NCBI GenBank assembly: GCA_019090615.1
Contig: JAHRVQ010000037.1
Coordinates: 22,627 to 86,626 of the forward strand
Length of the DNA: 64,000 bases
Direction of reading: 5' to 3'
DNA from: Pseudomonadales bacterium
GTDB lineage: Bacteria > Pseudomonadota > Gammaproteobacteria > Pseudomonadales > Azotimanducaceae
Shown piece by piece: positions 1-8,179 of this stretch; the first letter of the stretch is position 1; the number at the start of each line of letters is the position of its first letter. Position numbers and translations under genes: made by a program. The notes beneath the pieces are model-generated. The model did not search any database. It saw only the letters and a list, made by a program, of their open reading frames with translations, and was not told the origin of the DNA.

Positions 1-770
1 GCAACGGGGGCTTCGCAAACGTGTTAAATAAAGATTGCACGGTAGGCCTGGGGGTCGCGCCAGTTAAACTCGCAGAATACGATATCGTAAAGGATCAATT
101 AGTCATAGATAGCAACGGGCACTGTATCGAAGTCAAAGAGGGCCAGGCAGGCTTACTACTGATAGAAATCACTAAAGACTCAACCTATGAAGGTTATACC
201 AGTGATTCGGCCTCAAAGAAAAAGGTAGTGCAAAATGCCTTTGCAACAGGCGACCAATACTTTAATAGTGGCGACCTTATGAAAACTGTTGAGGTTGGAT
301 TTGCCTTCGGCCAGAAACATTATCAATTTGTAGATCGCGTCGGCGATACCTTTCGTTGGAAGAGCGAAAATGTTTCGACCAACGAAGTCGCTGAGTGCCT
401 AAATAATTACCACGAGATTCAATTTGCCAATATCTATGGTGTTCAGATACCCAACACTGATGGCCGCGCAGGCATGGCAGCTATAGTTTTGAACGACAAC
501 AAACCAGCTCAAACACTAGATTTACAGGCGCTGACAGACCATATAAAAAGCAACCTGCCTTCCTACGCCAGGCCCATTTTCATCAGAGTACTGGAAAACC
601 TGCCCACCACCACAACTCATAAGCTACAAAAAAATGACCTGCGCGAACATGCCTTTCATCTTGACAAGGTAGATGACATGATTTTTGTCACGAAACCTGG
701 AGAACCTTGTTACAGCCGCCTGGATAATGAATTTTACAACCAGATTATGCAGGGTAAAGTCGCGTTTTAA
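1..770 (+). CDS. long-chain fatty-acyl-CoA ligase, FATP/FadD6-like (3' part, 5' end outside window)
   Basis: The reading frame is open to the left edge (frame from base 3, NGGFANVLNKD), so this is the C-terminal part of a longer gene. It carries the signature of very-long-chain acyl-CoA synthetases: YFNSGDLM, then FVDRVGDTFRWKSENVST with NEVAE, the adenylate-forming hinge and C-terminal domain of the FATP subfamily, followed by LPSYARPIFIRV and a conserved Lys region (THKLQKNDLR). The enzyme would activate fatty acids to acyl-CoA with ATP at the inner membrane. The GTG at 21 is internal to the homologous region and is unlikely to be the real start. The subfamily call rests on motif memory; substrate chain length cannot be read here. 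Confidence 0.85.
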   Translation, partial: NGGFANVLNKDCTVGLGVAPVKLAEYDIVKDQLVIDSNGHCIEVKEGQAGLLLIEITKDSTYEGYTSDSASKKKVVQNAFATGDQYFNSGDLMKTVEVGFAFGQKHYQFVDRVGDTFRWKSENVSTNEVAECLNNYHEIQFANIYGVQIPNTDGRAGMAAIVLNDNKPAQTLDLQALTDHIKSNLPSYARPIFIRVLENLPTTTTHKLQKNDLREHAFHLDKVDDMIFVTKPGEPCYSRLDNEFYNQIMQGKVAF

Positions 771-846
771 AGGCTAAAGGTTTTGTTACTTATATTTGCT
801 AGCGATGCTGCCAGTTATATTAACGGCGCTTATAAATTTACTTTGT

Positions 847-877
847 AAGATCACTTGATAAGATCACTTGATAAGAT
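847..877. repeat. 13-bp tandem repeat, 2.4 copies
   Basis: AAGATCACTTGAT is repeated twice exactly and then begins a third time, between the acyl-CoA ligase and the DsbA-like gene. It is one of many short tandem duplications at gene borders in this window. No function is apparent. Confidence 0.85.
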
Positions 878-992
878 AGGCGCCCGAACAGGAAATATGC
901 TAACAGGGTCGATATTGGCGAAAATATTCACAGCTATCCTAACCAGCCAATTATCGTTATTATTAAAGTTGACGATCTGGAAGGAATAGATA

Positions 993-1685
993 ATGAGTAA
1001 AAAACAATCTCGCCTGCTCATGCAACAAAAACTTGCACTGGGCTCGCTGATCACGTTGGTCGCAGGTATTCTGATCTATTTTACAATTATCATTGAAACC
1101 ACAGGACCAGCGGGTGCATTTGTTGAGGGTGAACACTATTTCCTGCTTGATACACCAAGAAGAATCCATACTGATAAAATTGAAATCATGGAATTTTTCT
1201 CTTATGGCTGCATCCACTGCTTTAACTTTGATGACGAACTCACAGAATGGGTACAGACCAATGAAACTCGGATCAACTTCGTTAGAAACCCATTGGTAGC
1301 AAATGAATCGTGGCGCATACTAGGCCAAGCATACTACACCATGGAAGAACTAGGGGACCTTAACGTAAACCACAACAAATTGTTCCAGGAACTGCATGTT
1401 GCCAGAAGGGTATTGAGTTCAGGAATGGCACTGGCGGGGTTCCTAACCAATAACGCTGAGTCAAAAGCTACTTTTATTAGTACTTTCAATTCATCATCAG
1501 TGACCGCCAAAGTAAACAGAGCCGATGCACTCGCCAGACGTTTCAAAATATCCAGCGTGCCTAATATCGTGGTGAACGGGAAATACCTTGTCAAAGCCAC
1601 TCGCGACATCACCTTCTCCGGGATGCTAGAAGTTATGGATTTTCTGGTCCAGAAAGAATTGCAATCACGGCAAAACAGCAGCTAA
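993..1685 (+). CDS. membrane-anchored DsbA-like thiol:disulfide oxidoreductase
   Basis: The 230-residue protein has one N-terminal membrane segment (about residues 14-34) and then a DsbA/thioredoxin fold facing the periplasm. The active site is C73-I-H-C76 in FFSYGCIHC, close to the CPHC of classical DsbA, and the cis-proline loop is present as SSVPNIVVNG. Start: ATG with AAGGA eight bases upstream. Classical DsbA is a soluble periplasmic protein with a cleaved signal; here the hydrophobic stretch has no clear cleavage site, so I infer a signal anchor. It stands alone, with no DsbB or cytochrome-maturation gene beside it, so its substrates are unknown. Confidence 0.85.
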   Translation: MSKKQSRLLMQQKLALGSLITLVAGILIYFTIIIETTGPAGAFVEGEHYFLLDTPRRIHTDKIEIMEFFSYGCIHCFNFDDELTEWVQTNETRINFVRNPLVANESWRILGQAYYTMEELGDLNVNHNKLFQELHVARRVLSSGMALAGFLTNNAESKATFISTFNSSSVTAKVNRADALARRFKISSVPNIVVNGKYLVKATRDITFSGMLEVMDFLVQKELQSRQNSS

Positions 1686-1769
1686 AACAAGTCTGTGATT
1701 CGTATTTTTTTCAGCGCCGGAGCAAAATATTCTATTGCTATTATTGACGAAAAAACAACTGACAGCCTG

Positions 1770-2279
1770 TCATTTGGGCAAATTGAGGGGACCAACAGGG
1801 TTTCTCTGTTCAACTTTAAAGGGCTGAGCCGGATCAACCTCAGGCACTTTTAAGCGAAACCTGCGTACCGAGGATAGCTGAACATCCCAGCCACTCACCG
1901 TAGCATTTAGTAATCCGCTCACCACAGCTGGGTCTTTACGCGCCAGCTTTTTTGCCGCCGGCAGGGAACTTTCCCTGATAATTATCAGCTCACCCGCTCG
2001 ATCAAGCAGCGGCCCCGCCATTACAATAATACTGTTTTTATAAAGATAATCTAGATAACTTGTATGACCCGCCATGCCAATTTGCGATTCGTCTGCCACT
2101 GAATTGTCCCAGTTTACGCCAGACGAATATTCAAGCACGAAATATCGTTGCTCTTCTGCTATCGCTGGATCGATAAAAACAACCACTGACACAACTAACG
2201 ACACAACTATCCGTACAACTATCCGTACAACTATCCGTGCAACTACCTGCTCAACGAAATAATTCACCCAATTTAGCAT
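1770..2279 (-). CDS. secreted YciI-like protein with a repeat-built signal peptide
   Basis: The 169-residue protein has a hydrophobic N-terminus (residues 10-35) ending PAIAEEQ, a plausible signal peptidase site. Residues 45-135 resemble the YCII-related fold (YFVLEYSSGVNWD, then YLDYLYKNSIIVMAGPLLD and an alpha/beta ending with GWDV). The biochemical role of YCII proteins is largely unknown. The signal segment is built of RIVV repeats encoded by a 12-bp tandem repeat (2191-2250). A strong ribosome site (AGGAGAGG) lies 9 bases before the ATG. It is the last gene of a probable operon with the FmdB-like and acyl-CoA dehydrogenase genes upstream. A YciI domain with an export signal is not the usual cytoplasmic form. 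Confidence 0.65.
   Translation of the reverse strand: MLNWVNYFVEQVVARIVVRIVVRIVVSLVVSVVVFIDPAIAEEQRYFVLEYSSGVNWDNSVADESQIGMAGHTSYLDYLYKNSIIVMAGPLLDRAGELIIIRESSLPAAKKLARKDPAVVSGLLNATVSGWDVQLSSVRRFRLKVPEVDPAQPFKVEQRNPVGPLNLPK
2191..2250. repeat. 12-bp tandem repeat inside a signal-peptide coding region
   Basis: Five 12-bp units; the middle three are identical (ACAACTATCCGT) and the outer two are diverged. On the minus strand each unit adds a four-residue RIVV or SLVV-like block to the hydrophobic core of the YciI-like protein's signal peptide, so copy number changes would lengthen or shorten it in frame. Confidence 0.9.
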
Positions 2280-2302
2280 CCGTACATTCCTCTCCTGCTA
2301 AC

Positions 2303-2644
2303 TTAATCAGCAATCTTTTTATGTAGATGTGGCATCGATTCTGCTTCACCTGCCCGCATATAACGTTTTTCACTACCGGATCGGGTTACGTTTTCATAGA
2401 CACCATCATCCCGTTTCACCAATTTGGTAAACCCAAGACCTTTCAGACCGCTATTCCCAATTGGCGTTGCAGTCATCGGCGGGGTTGTAATAATTCTTTT
2501 GACAGGCGTATCAGGTGAAATTCCACCCAAATCAATAGCCGCCAAATTACAGACCTCACCCCAGGTCTCCAGTTTGGTAGAAATCCTATGTACAACTTCA
2601 ATTATTTGTTGGTTCTGTTCACAATAATAATCGTATCGCGGCAT
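2303..2644 (-). CDS. FmdB-like zinc-ribbon family protein with degenerate cysteines
   Basis: A protein of about 113 residues starting MPRYDYYCEQ. This is the opening of FmdB/regulatory zinc-ribbon proteins (MPxYxYxC). Only C8 and the C of WGEVCNLAA are visible, instead of two CxxC pairs, so a zinc ribbon probably does not form. The start at 2644 is preferred because AAAGGA lies about six bases upstream and the family begins there; an in-frame ATG at 2698 would add 18 residues lacking family likeness. It is 23 bp upstream of the YciI-like gene and probably shares its transcript with the acyl-CoA dehydrogenase. Function unknown. Confidence 0.7.
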   Translation of the reverse strand: MPRYDYYCEQNQQIIEVVHRISTKLETWGEVCNLAAIDLGGISPDTPVKRIITTPPMTATPIGNSGLKGLGFTKLVKRDDGVYENVTRSGSEKRYMRAGEAESMPHLHKKIAD

Positions 2645-2734
2645 ATCGTTCCTTTTTGGCCTTGCTCCGCATGCAGTAAGCATAACAGCATTGTTCACAA
2701 CAGCATTGTTTTTAGCGACATAGTGCTTGCCTTG

Positions 2735-3889
2735 CTAACGGCCAACTAAACTACGCGATATCAACTCTTTCATAATCTCAGAGGTACCGCCATATATTCG
2801 TTGGATTCGCGCATCGACAAATGCCCGTGATATCTTATATTCACGCATATAGCCATAACCTCCAAATAATTGCAGACACCGATCTGCAACAGTACCCTGC
2901 ATTTCACTGGCAGCCAATTTACACATAGAAGCTTCCTCGGTTGAAAGCTCCCCGTTGACAAATTTAGCAGTATATTTCTCGGCCATTGCTTTATTCAGCT
3001 CGATTTCCGTTTTCATATCAGCAAGGATATACCGCGTATTCTGAAATTTGGCAATAGACTCACCAAAGGCCTTTCTTTCCAGCGTATATTCTATAGTCTG
3101 CTGCAACATACCTTCGGCAGCTGCGACTGCACCTACCCCCAGGATCAGCCTTTCCCGGGGCAATTCGTTCATTAAATTATAGAAACCCTTTCCTTCGGAG
3201 CCGAGTATGTCTGTGGCCTGCACTCTGACATCGGTGAAAAACATTTCAGAAGTATCCCCTGAATGTAAACCCATTTTCTCTAAGTTGCGCCCCTTCTCAA
3301 ACCCTGGCAAATGACAATCAACGGTGAATAATGTCATACCTTTCGCACCTGCTTTAGGGTCCGTTTTGGTTGCAAGCACAATAACATCTGCATGTTGCCC
3401 ATTGGTTATGAAGGTTTTTTGGCCATTTATCAGATATCCGTCGCCATCCTTTATCGCACTGGTTTTCATGGCTTGTAAGTCACTACCTGCAGCGGGTTCA
3501 GTCATGCCAATCGCACCTACCGCTTCTCCGGATACCATTTTAGGTATCCATTGGGCACGTTGCTCCTCCGTGCCCAGATTGAGTATATAGGGCGCCACGA
3601 TATCCGAATGTACAGAGACGCCTGAACTTAATGCGCCATAACCCATCCTCGCCATTTCTTCGACAACAACGCAACTTAGCTCAAACGATGCATCATAACC
3701 GCCATATTCTGAGGGCATATCAACACAAAGAAAGCCATTTTCCCCCATCAAATTCCACAATTCCCTCGGCCATATTTCCGCTCTTTCCCATTCATCATAA
3801 AAAGGCTCAACCTCCTTTTCGAGAAATTTGACCACGCTGGCTCTAAACAATTCCTTTTCACCCGCATCCAAATCTATAGATTTACTCAT
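2735..3889 (-). CDS. acyl-CoA dehydrogenase
   Basis: The 384-residue protein is full length for FAD-dependent acyl-CoA dehydrogenases, which introduce the alpha-beta double bond of acyl-CoA and pass electrons to ETF. Family blocks are present: GAIGMTEPAAGSD (FAD/substrate loop), GQKTFITNGQHAD, QLFGGYGYMREY and RIYGGTSEIMKELI. The position often occupied by the catalytic Glu (the YEGTSE form) is Gly here, and E246 in PRERLIL is well placed to be the base, as in isovaleryl-CoA and long-chain dehydrogenases. A branched or long acyl substrate is inferred only. It is the first gene of the operon with the FmdB-like and YciI-like genes, divergent from the gene at 4080. Confidence 0.9.
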   Translation of the reverse strand: MSKSIDLDAGEKELFRASVVKFLEKEVEPFYDEWERAEIWPRELWNLMGENGFLCVDMPSEYGGYDASFELSCVVVEEMARMGYGALSSGVSVHSDIVAPYILNLGTEEQRAQWIPKMVSGEAVGAIGMTEPAAGSDLQAMKTSAIKDGDGYLINGQKTFITNGQHADVIVLATKTDPKAGAKGMTLFTVDCHLPGFEKGRNLEKMGLHSGDTSEMFFTDVRVQATDILGSEGKGFYNLMNELPRERLILGVGAVAAAEGMLQQTIEYTLERKAFGESIAKFQNTRYILADMKTEIELNKAMAEKYTAKFVNGELSTEEASMCKLAASEMQGTVADRCLQLFGGYGYMREYKISRAFVDARIQRIYGGTSEIMKELISRSLVGR

Positions 3890-4079
3890 AAACGCCTCTG
3901 TTCTTCGTAATTGTCGAAAAAACGATCTACCATAAAATTTTATTCAACTTGCGTGTATTCTAGGACTTTAACTCAATAAATTCGACCAGCCTAAACAACT
4001 AAAACTTGTATTATTTACCCTTCCCCCACCTGCCTGCATTGGTTACACTGACCGCTAACCTATTTCCAGTAGATATTCT

Positions 4080-6242
4080 ATGGCCAGACCGACTGTATTA
4101 ATTCCTGCTGAGTCAAGCAGAATTGTTCAGGACGACCATACTGTTGTACTTGTTGGACAGCCGCCTGAAATATTAAAAAGCCTTCTACTAAATAAGATAT
4201 TCAGTTTCGACGCGTTGCTGCTTACTGACATCAAAGAAAAAGATGGCGCAATGATGAATAACCTGGAATTTCCATTTTATTTTTTCGTTTTTGTCGCCAA
4301 AGGGCTAGAGCAAGGTAAAAAATTAAAACTTATTGGAGAAAATTCCGATATAAGCCATGCGCTGCGCTTACTTAGAATAACCCTTATGGGTCCTACCAGA
4401 GAAGAACTTGACCGATGGGAAACGCCAACCAAGCTTAAGGAAGAATGGCTCTCAGTTTCTGACGCACTAGCTGTCAAAGATAAAAATGGTAAAACTATCC
4501 CTCTGGAGGATTTTTTTGAGTTAATCCCGTTCCAAAGTGGCAGAGCACTAGTGGACGACCTGGTCATCGACCATGTTGGTTTAGATCGATACAAATTCAG
4601 TAATGCTCAAGGCAATGCCGTTGTAGACTTAAACGATGTAAATAATGTCCTACCACCCTATTCAATCCCCACCGACTATGTACCAGGTGGGCTAGTCAAA
4701 CTTGGCATAGAAGTATTAGGTGGTGCCTCTGGGTTCAGTGTTGATGAAGCCTGCACAGGTCTGGCTTTATGCTACAACGGCGACTATTTGTTGATTGACT
4801 CTATTCCCTTTCTTGATATGCATCTGCATGCAAGAGGCATATCCAAAAACCAGATATCCGCGGTGTTTTTAACCCACCTGCATGATGATCATTGTACTAT
4901 GTTCCCATTGATGATGATGCCCCACAGAGTAGAGATCATCACTACGCGAGAAATATTCAACATGGCTATGGATAAACTAGCCTGTAACTTAGGCTGGAAT
5001 ATAGACGTAGTGACAGAGCATTTCAAACTTGTAGAAGTCCACCCTGGAGAGTCATTAAATTACTACGGGCTTGTCATCAAACCCCATTTGACGGTACATA
5101 CGATACCGACAATTGGCGCTACCTTTACTATGAAACATAAGGACTCAATCCGCGAAATTTGTATTATCGGCGATAATAACAGCCTTGCTTCAGCAACAGA
5201 ACTAAACAGTCAGGGCCATCTACGAGACGAAACATTAAAAAGACTCACAGATATATATACCGACCCAATACACCTGCTAGTTGCTGACGGGGGCGCAGGT
5301 GATATCCATGGTGAACCTGCCGACGCGTTACTCTCGCAGGCCGAACGCGTAGTATTCGTTCATGTAGAAACCCTCTCAGAAAAATTTAGCACTACATTTT
5401 CGCTAGCTGCCTCGGGCAAAAGATATACTGCATTCGAGGGCGATGAAAGTTTATATATCTCTCAAGTCAGCCATTATCTAGGCAGCTGGCTAGATAAACC
5501 CTTCCCCAATCGTTGGATGCGAAGCCTAATGGCAGAGGCTGAAATTCGTCGTTATAATGCTCAAGATGTTGTTGTCGCACAAAATTTCAAAAGTCAGGGC
5601 AACGTATATCTTATTCTAACGGGTTATTGCAATGTAGTCCGTCATGATGGCGAAAAGAGCATTAGTGTAGCGGAACTACAAGCCGGTGATCTTATTGGCG
5701 AAATGTCCGTAGTAACAGGCTCCGGCAAACGCAATGCAAGTGTTGTTGCAGCAACACCGGTTACAATTTGCGTCTTTACCGAAGAAATATTTGGCTCTTT
5801 TATTACCTCCGAGAAATATAAAAACGAACTAATGGCACGCTGGGCAATTCGCCCCTCAATTAGAGCCCTGCCCCAATTTGCTAACTTAACCTCAACAGTC
5901 TCTGAAAAAATTGCGCGCAAAGCAGAAATCTGGACATCTGCAGAAAATGAAACAGTCAGCTTTGATACTAGCGCCTGGAACCTTTTGATCGATGGCGAAG
6001 TAAAATCAGAAACTAACACCCATACCCAGGTTGGCTCTGAGTTCGGTTGGCGTCCACTAGCTACGGACAATGCAATTAATGTAACCTGCCTAACAGAAGC
6101 CACTTTTGTTTCTTTTGGCCAGGAAATATTAGAGCAACTTAGAATGGAAACACCACAGTTAAACTATGTGCTGCGCAAACTGCGAATTCAAGAAAATGAC
6201 CCCAACGTTAACTGGATTCTTGACCTGGTCGATATCTATTGA
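4080..6242 (+). CDS. metallo-beta-lactamase-fold protein fused to a cyclic-nucleotide-binding domain
   Basis: A 720-residue multidomain protein. Residues 210-470 form a metallo-beta-lactamase fold: metal motif T265-H-L-H-D-D-H271, then likely ligands near H340 and D365 (IIGDN) and a late His at H429. Residues 485-585 form a cyclic-nucleotide-binding domain with phosphate-binding cassette GE541MSVVTGSGKR551NASVVA, where Glu and Arg are the canonical cAMP/cGMP contacts. Residues 600-700 may be a second, degenerate sensor domain. The N-terminal 200 residues are unassigned. The design suggests a hydrolase gated by a cyclic nucleotide; the substrate is unknown. It is monocistronic, with a short leader before the ATG. 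Confidence 0.8.
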   Translation: MARPTVLIPAESSRIVQDDHTVVLVGQPPEILKSLLLNKIFSFDALLLTDIKEKDGAMMNNLEFPFYFFVFVAKGLEQGKKLKLIGENSDISHALRLLRITLMGPTREELDRWETPTKLKEEWLSVSDALAVKDKNGKTIPLEDFFELIPFQSGRALVDDLVIDHVGLDRYKFSNAQGNAVVDLNDVNNVLPPYSIPTDYVPGGLVKLGIEVLGGASGFSVDEACTGLALCYNGDYLLIDSIPFLDMHLHARGISKNQISAVFLTHLHDDHCTMFPLMMMPHRVEIITTREIFNMAMDKLACNLGWNIDVVTEHFKLVEVHPGESLNYYGLVIKPHLTVHTIPTIGATFTMKHKDSIREICIIGDNNSLASATELNSQGHLRDETLKRLTDIYTDPIHLLVADGGAGDIHGEPADALLSQAERVVFVHVETLSEKFSTTFSLAASGKRYTAFEGDESLYISQVSHYLGSWLDKPFPNRWMRSLMAEAEIRRYNAQDVVVAQNFKSQGNVYLILTGYCNVVRHDGEKSISVAELQAGDLIGEMSVVTGSGKRNASVVAATPVTICVFTEEIFGSFITSEKYKNELMARWAIRPSIRALPQFANLTSTVSEKIARKAEIWTSAENETVSFDTSAWNLLIDGEVKSETNTHTQVGSEFGWRPLATDNAINVTCLTEATFVSFGQEILEQLRMETPQLNYVLRKLRIQENDPNVNWILDLVDIY

Positions 6243-6267
6243 CTCAAAAGGTTGTTTACTAACAATC

Positions 6268-6410
6268 GCTCAGGGCTGTTTACTGAAGAGCCGCTCAGGG
6301 CTGTTGATTGAAGAGCAGCTCAGGGCTGTTTACTGAAGGGCCGCTCAGGGCTGTTTACTGAAGAGCCGCTCAGGGCTGTTGATTGAAGAGCAGCTCAGGG
6401 CTGTTATCAG
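6268..6410. repeat. 25-bp tandem repeat array, six units (dispersed CGCTCAGGGCTGTT family)
   Basis: Units begin GCTCAGGGCTGTT and continue TACTGAAGAGCC or GATTGAAGAGCA; starts are at 6268, 6293, 6318, 6343, 6368 and 6393 (the last is partial). A 75-bp higher-order pattern is visible because the GATTG variant recurs at units 2 and 5. The array fills the space between two convergent genes, touching the glpD stop codon. The same core recurs at other places in the window. Confidence 0.95.
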
Positions 6411-8015
6411 TTAAGCAAAACAGCCATCAGTGGACATTCGTTGTTGGATCATTTTAACTTCATTGGTTCGGCGCTGTTCATCCCAGCCCAGTTTAGCGGC
6501 CATGATTGCCGACACCGGCTCAATTAGTTTTGCCGCTTCTTGCGGCTGATATACGGCAACCCTGGTACGTCGATAAAGAACGTCTTCTATACCAAGTGCC
6601 GCTTCGGTTTCAATAGCCCACAAAATTTCTCCCAACAAAATATCGCCGCCGCCGATCACAGATTTATCACCTCGTTTGATCACGGCTTCTGCTTCAGCTC
6701 CATAGAGTCTCACCAACCGCTCAGATTGCACAGCTGTTAGACTGAACCAGCGTGCTAATTTGATCGACAATTGTCCAACTGTACCAGCAAAATCACCCCC
6801 AGGCAGATAATCGTCCGCGACCTTTGATACCACTCGGCCTAACAATTTGCAAGCCATACCTACAGCACTTTCCGCCATCAAACGGTAACCAGTCAGTTTG
6901 CCACCAGCGATTGTCAACAAACCTGATTTACTCAGCCACAATTCATCTCGACGAGATATCTGCTGGGTAGATTTACCCGGCTGATGAATCAAAGGACGAA
7001 GGCCCGCCCAGCTGGTCAAACAGTCCTCTGAGTTCAGTTTAACACCAAAATATTGCTCCAGGGGCTGAAGCAAATAGTCAACCTCGTGCCGAAACACTAC
7101 CGGCCAAATTTCTGCTGCAGCAGGATATAAACCGTCGGTGGTGCCGATAAACACAACCTTACCTCTGGGGATCATAAATACCGGCCTACCATCGCAGGCA
7201 GTGGTAAACACCATTTGCTTAATTGGCAATTTCTCCAGCGGCACAGTTATATGCACACCTTTAGACAACACCATCGCTTTTGGCAATGCACTATCATCAA
7301 GTTGACAAATTTTTTCTATCCATGGTCCCGCTGCATTAATTATCAGTCGCCCCCTGACAATAACTTCCTCGCCGCTGACTTTACAACGCGCCCGAATAGC
7401 AGAAATTTTATTTTGTTGTTTTAGTAGACCCGTGACCTGAAGTCGATTAACGGCAACCCCACCAGCATAAACACCAGCCCGAATATTTGCCAATACCAAA
7501 CGAGCATCGTCTGTTAGATATTCACGATAAATACAGGCATCAGGATAATTTTTTTGATTGAGCAAAGGTTCGTGTTCAGCCAGTGCACCACCAGAAAGAT
7601 TAAAATGTCTTTCAGCCTTATCCACCTTACCCAACCGTTCATACAGGCTGATACCAAGCCGAAATTTCGAATGTTCTATTCGGTTAGCCACCGGCACTAG
7701 TAGCCACTTTGGTTCTGCTAAGTGAGCTGCCAACTGATGAATACGTTTTCGCTCCAGTACTGCACGACGCACTACATGCAAATGTCCCATGGCTAGATAA
7801 CGTAACCCACCGTGAATCAGTTTAGTCGACTTACTGGATGTACCCGCAGCAAAATCTTCCGCTTCAACCAGCGCCACGGACAAACCCTGTAAGCTCGCCA
7901 GACGTAAGATACCCGCGCCGGTGATACCGCCACCGACAACGACGATATCAAACTGTTGAGATTCAAGTGTTGCTAAGCTTTGATTCCGAAGCGCACCATT
8001 CAAGCCACCATCCAT
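6411..8015 (-). CDS. glpD: aerobic glycerol-3-phosphate dehydrogenase (FAD)
   Basis: A 534-residue flavoprotein that oxidises sn-glycerol-3-phosphate to dihydroxyacetone phosphate and feeds quinones at the inner membrane. The dinucleotide-binding motif is VVGGGITGAG (about residues 26-35), followed by GTSSKSTKLIHGGLRYL, the FAD-contacting loop typical of GlpD, and WAGLRPL and IAGGKLTGYR further on. It is a little longer than E. coli GlpD (about 501). No glpK, glpF or glpR lies nearby, so glycerol uptake must be encoded elsewhere. The stop codon abuts the 25-bp repeat array. Confidence 0.93.
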   Translation of the reverse strand: MDGGLNGALRNQSLATLESQQFDIVVVGGGITGAGILRLASLQGLSVALVEAEDFAAGTSSKSTKLIHGGLRYLAMGHLHVVRRAVLERKRIHQLAAHLAEPKWLLVPVANRIEHSKFRLGISLYERLGKVDKAERHFNLSGGALAEHEPLLNQKNYPDACIYREYLTDDARLVLANIRAGVYAGGVAVNRLQVTGLLKQQNKISAIRARCKVSGEEVIVRGRLIINAAGPWIEKICQLDDSALPKAMVLSKGVHITVPLEKLPIKQMVFTTACDGRPVFMIPRGKVVFIGTTDGLYPAAAEIWPVVFRHEVDYLLQPLEQYFGVKLNSEDCLTSWAGLRPLIHQPGKSTQQISRRDELWLSKSGLLTIAGGKLTGYRLMAESAVGMACKLLGRVVSKVADDYLPGGDFAGTVGQLSIKLARWFSLTAVQSERLVRLYGAEAEAVIKRGDKSVIGGGDILLGEILWAIETEAALGIEDVLYRRTRVAVYQPQEAAKLIEPVSAIMAAKLGWDEQRRTNEVKMIQQRMSTDGCFA

Positions 8016-8179
8016 TGCTTTTCACACCTGTTTTATATCTGCGCATTAATCAATAAATCGCGGCTTTTAGGTGAATTGCTGAGACTACAAATTTGATATT
8101 TTTAAACTTCGCGGCACGAAAAAAAGTACTAAAACAAAACGTTCTAAAAAAAGCGCAGCAAAATATAAAAGACCTCAAG

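Noticed and set aside
6268..6410. Possible CRISPR array
   Set aside because: Units follow one another without unique spacers, period 25 bp, and no cas genes are near; it is a plain tandem repeat.
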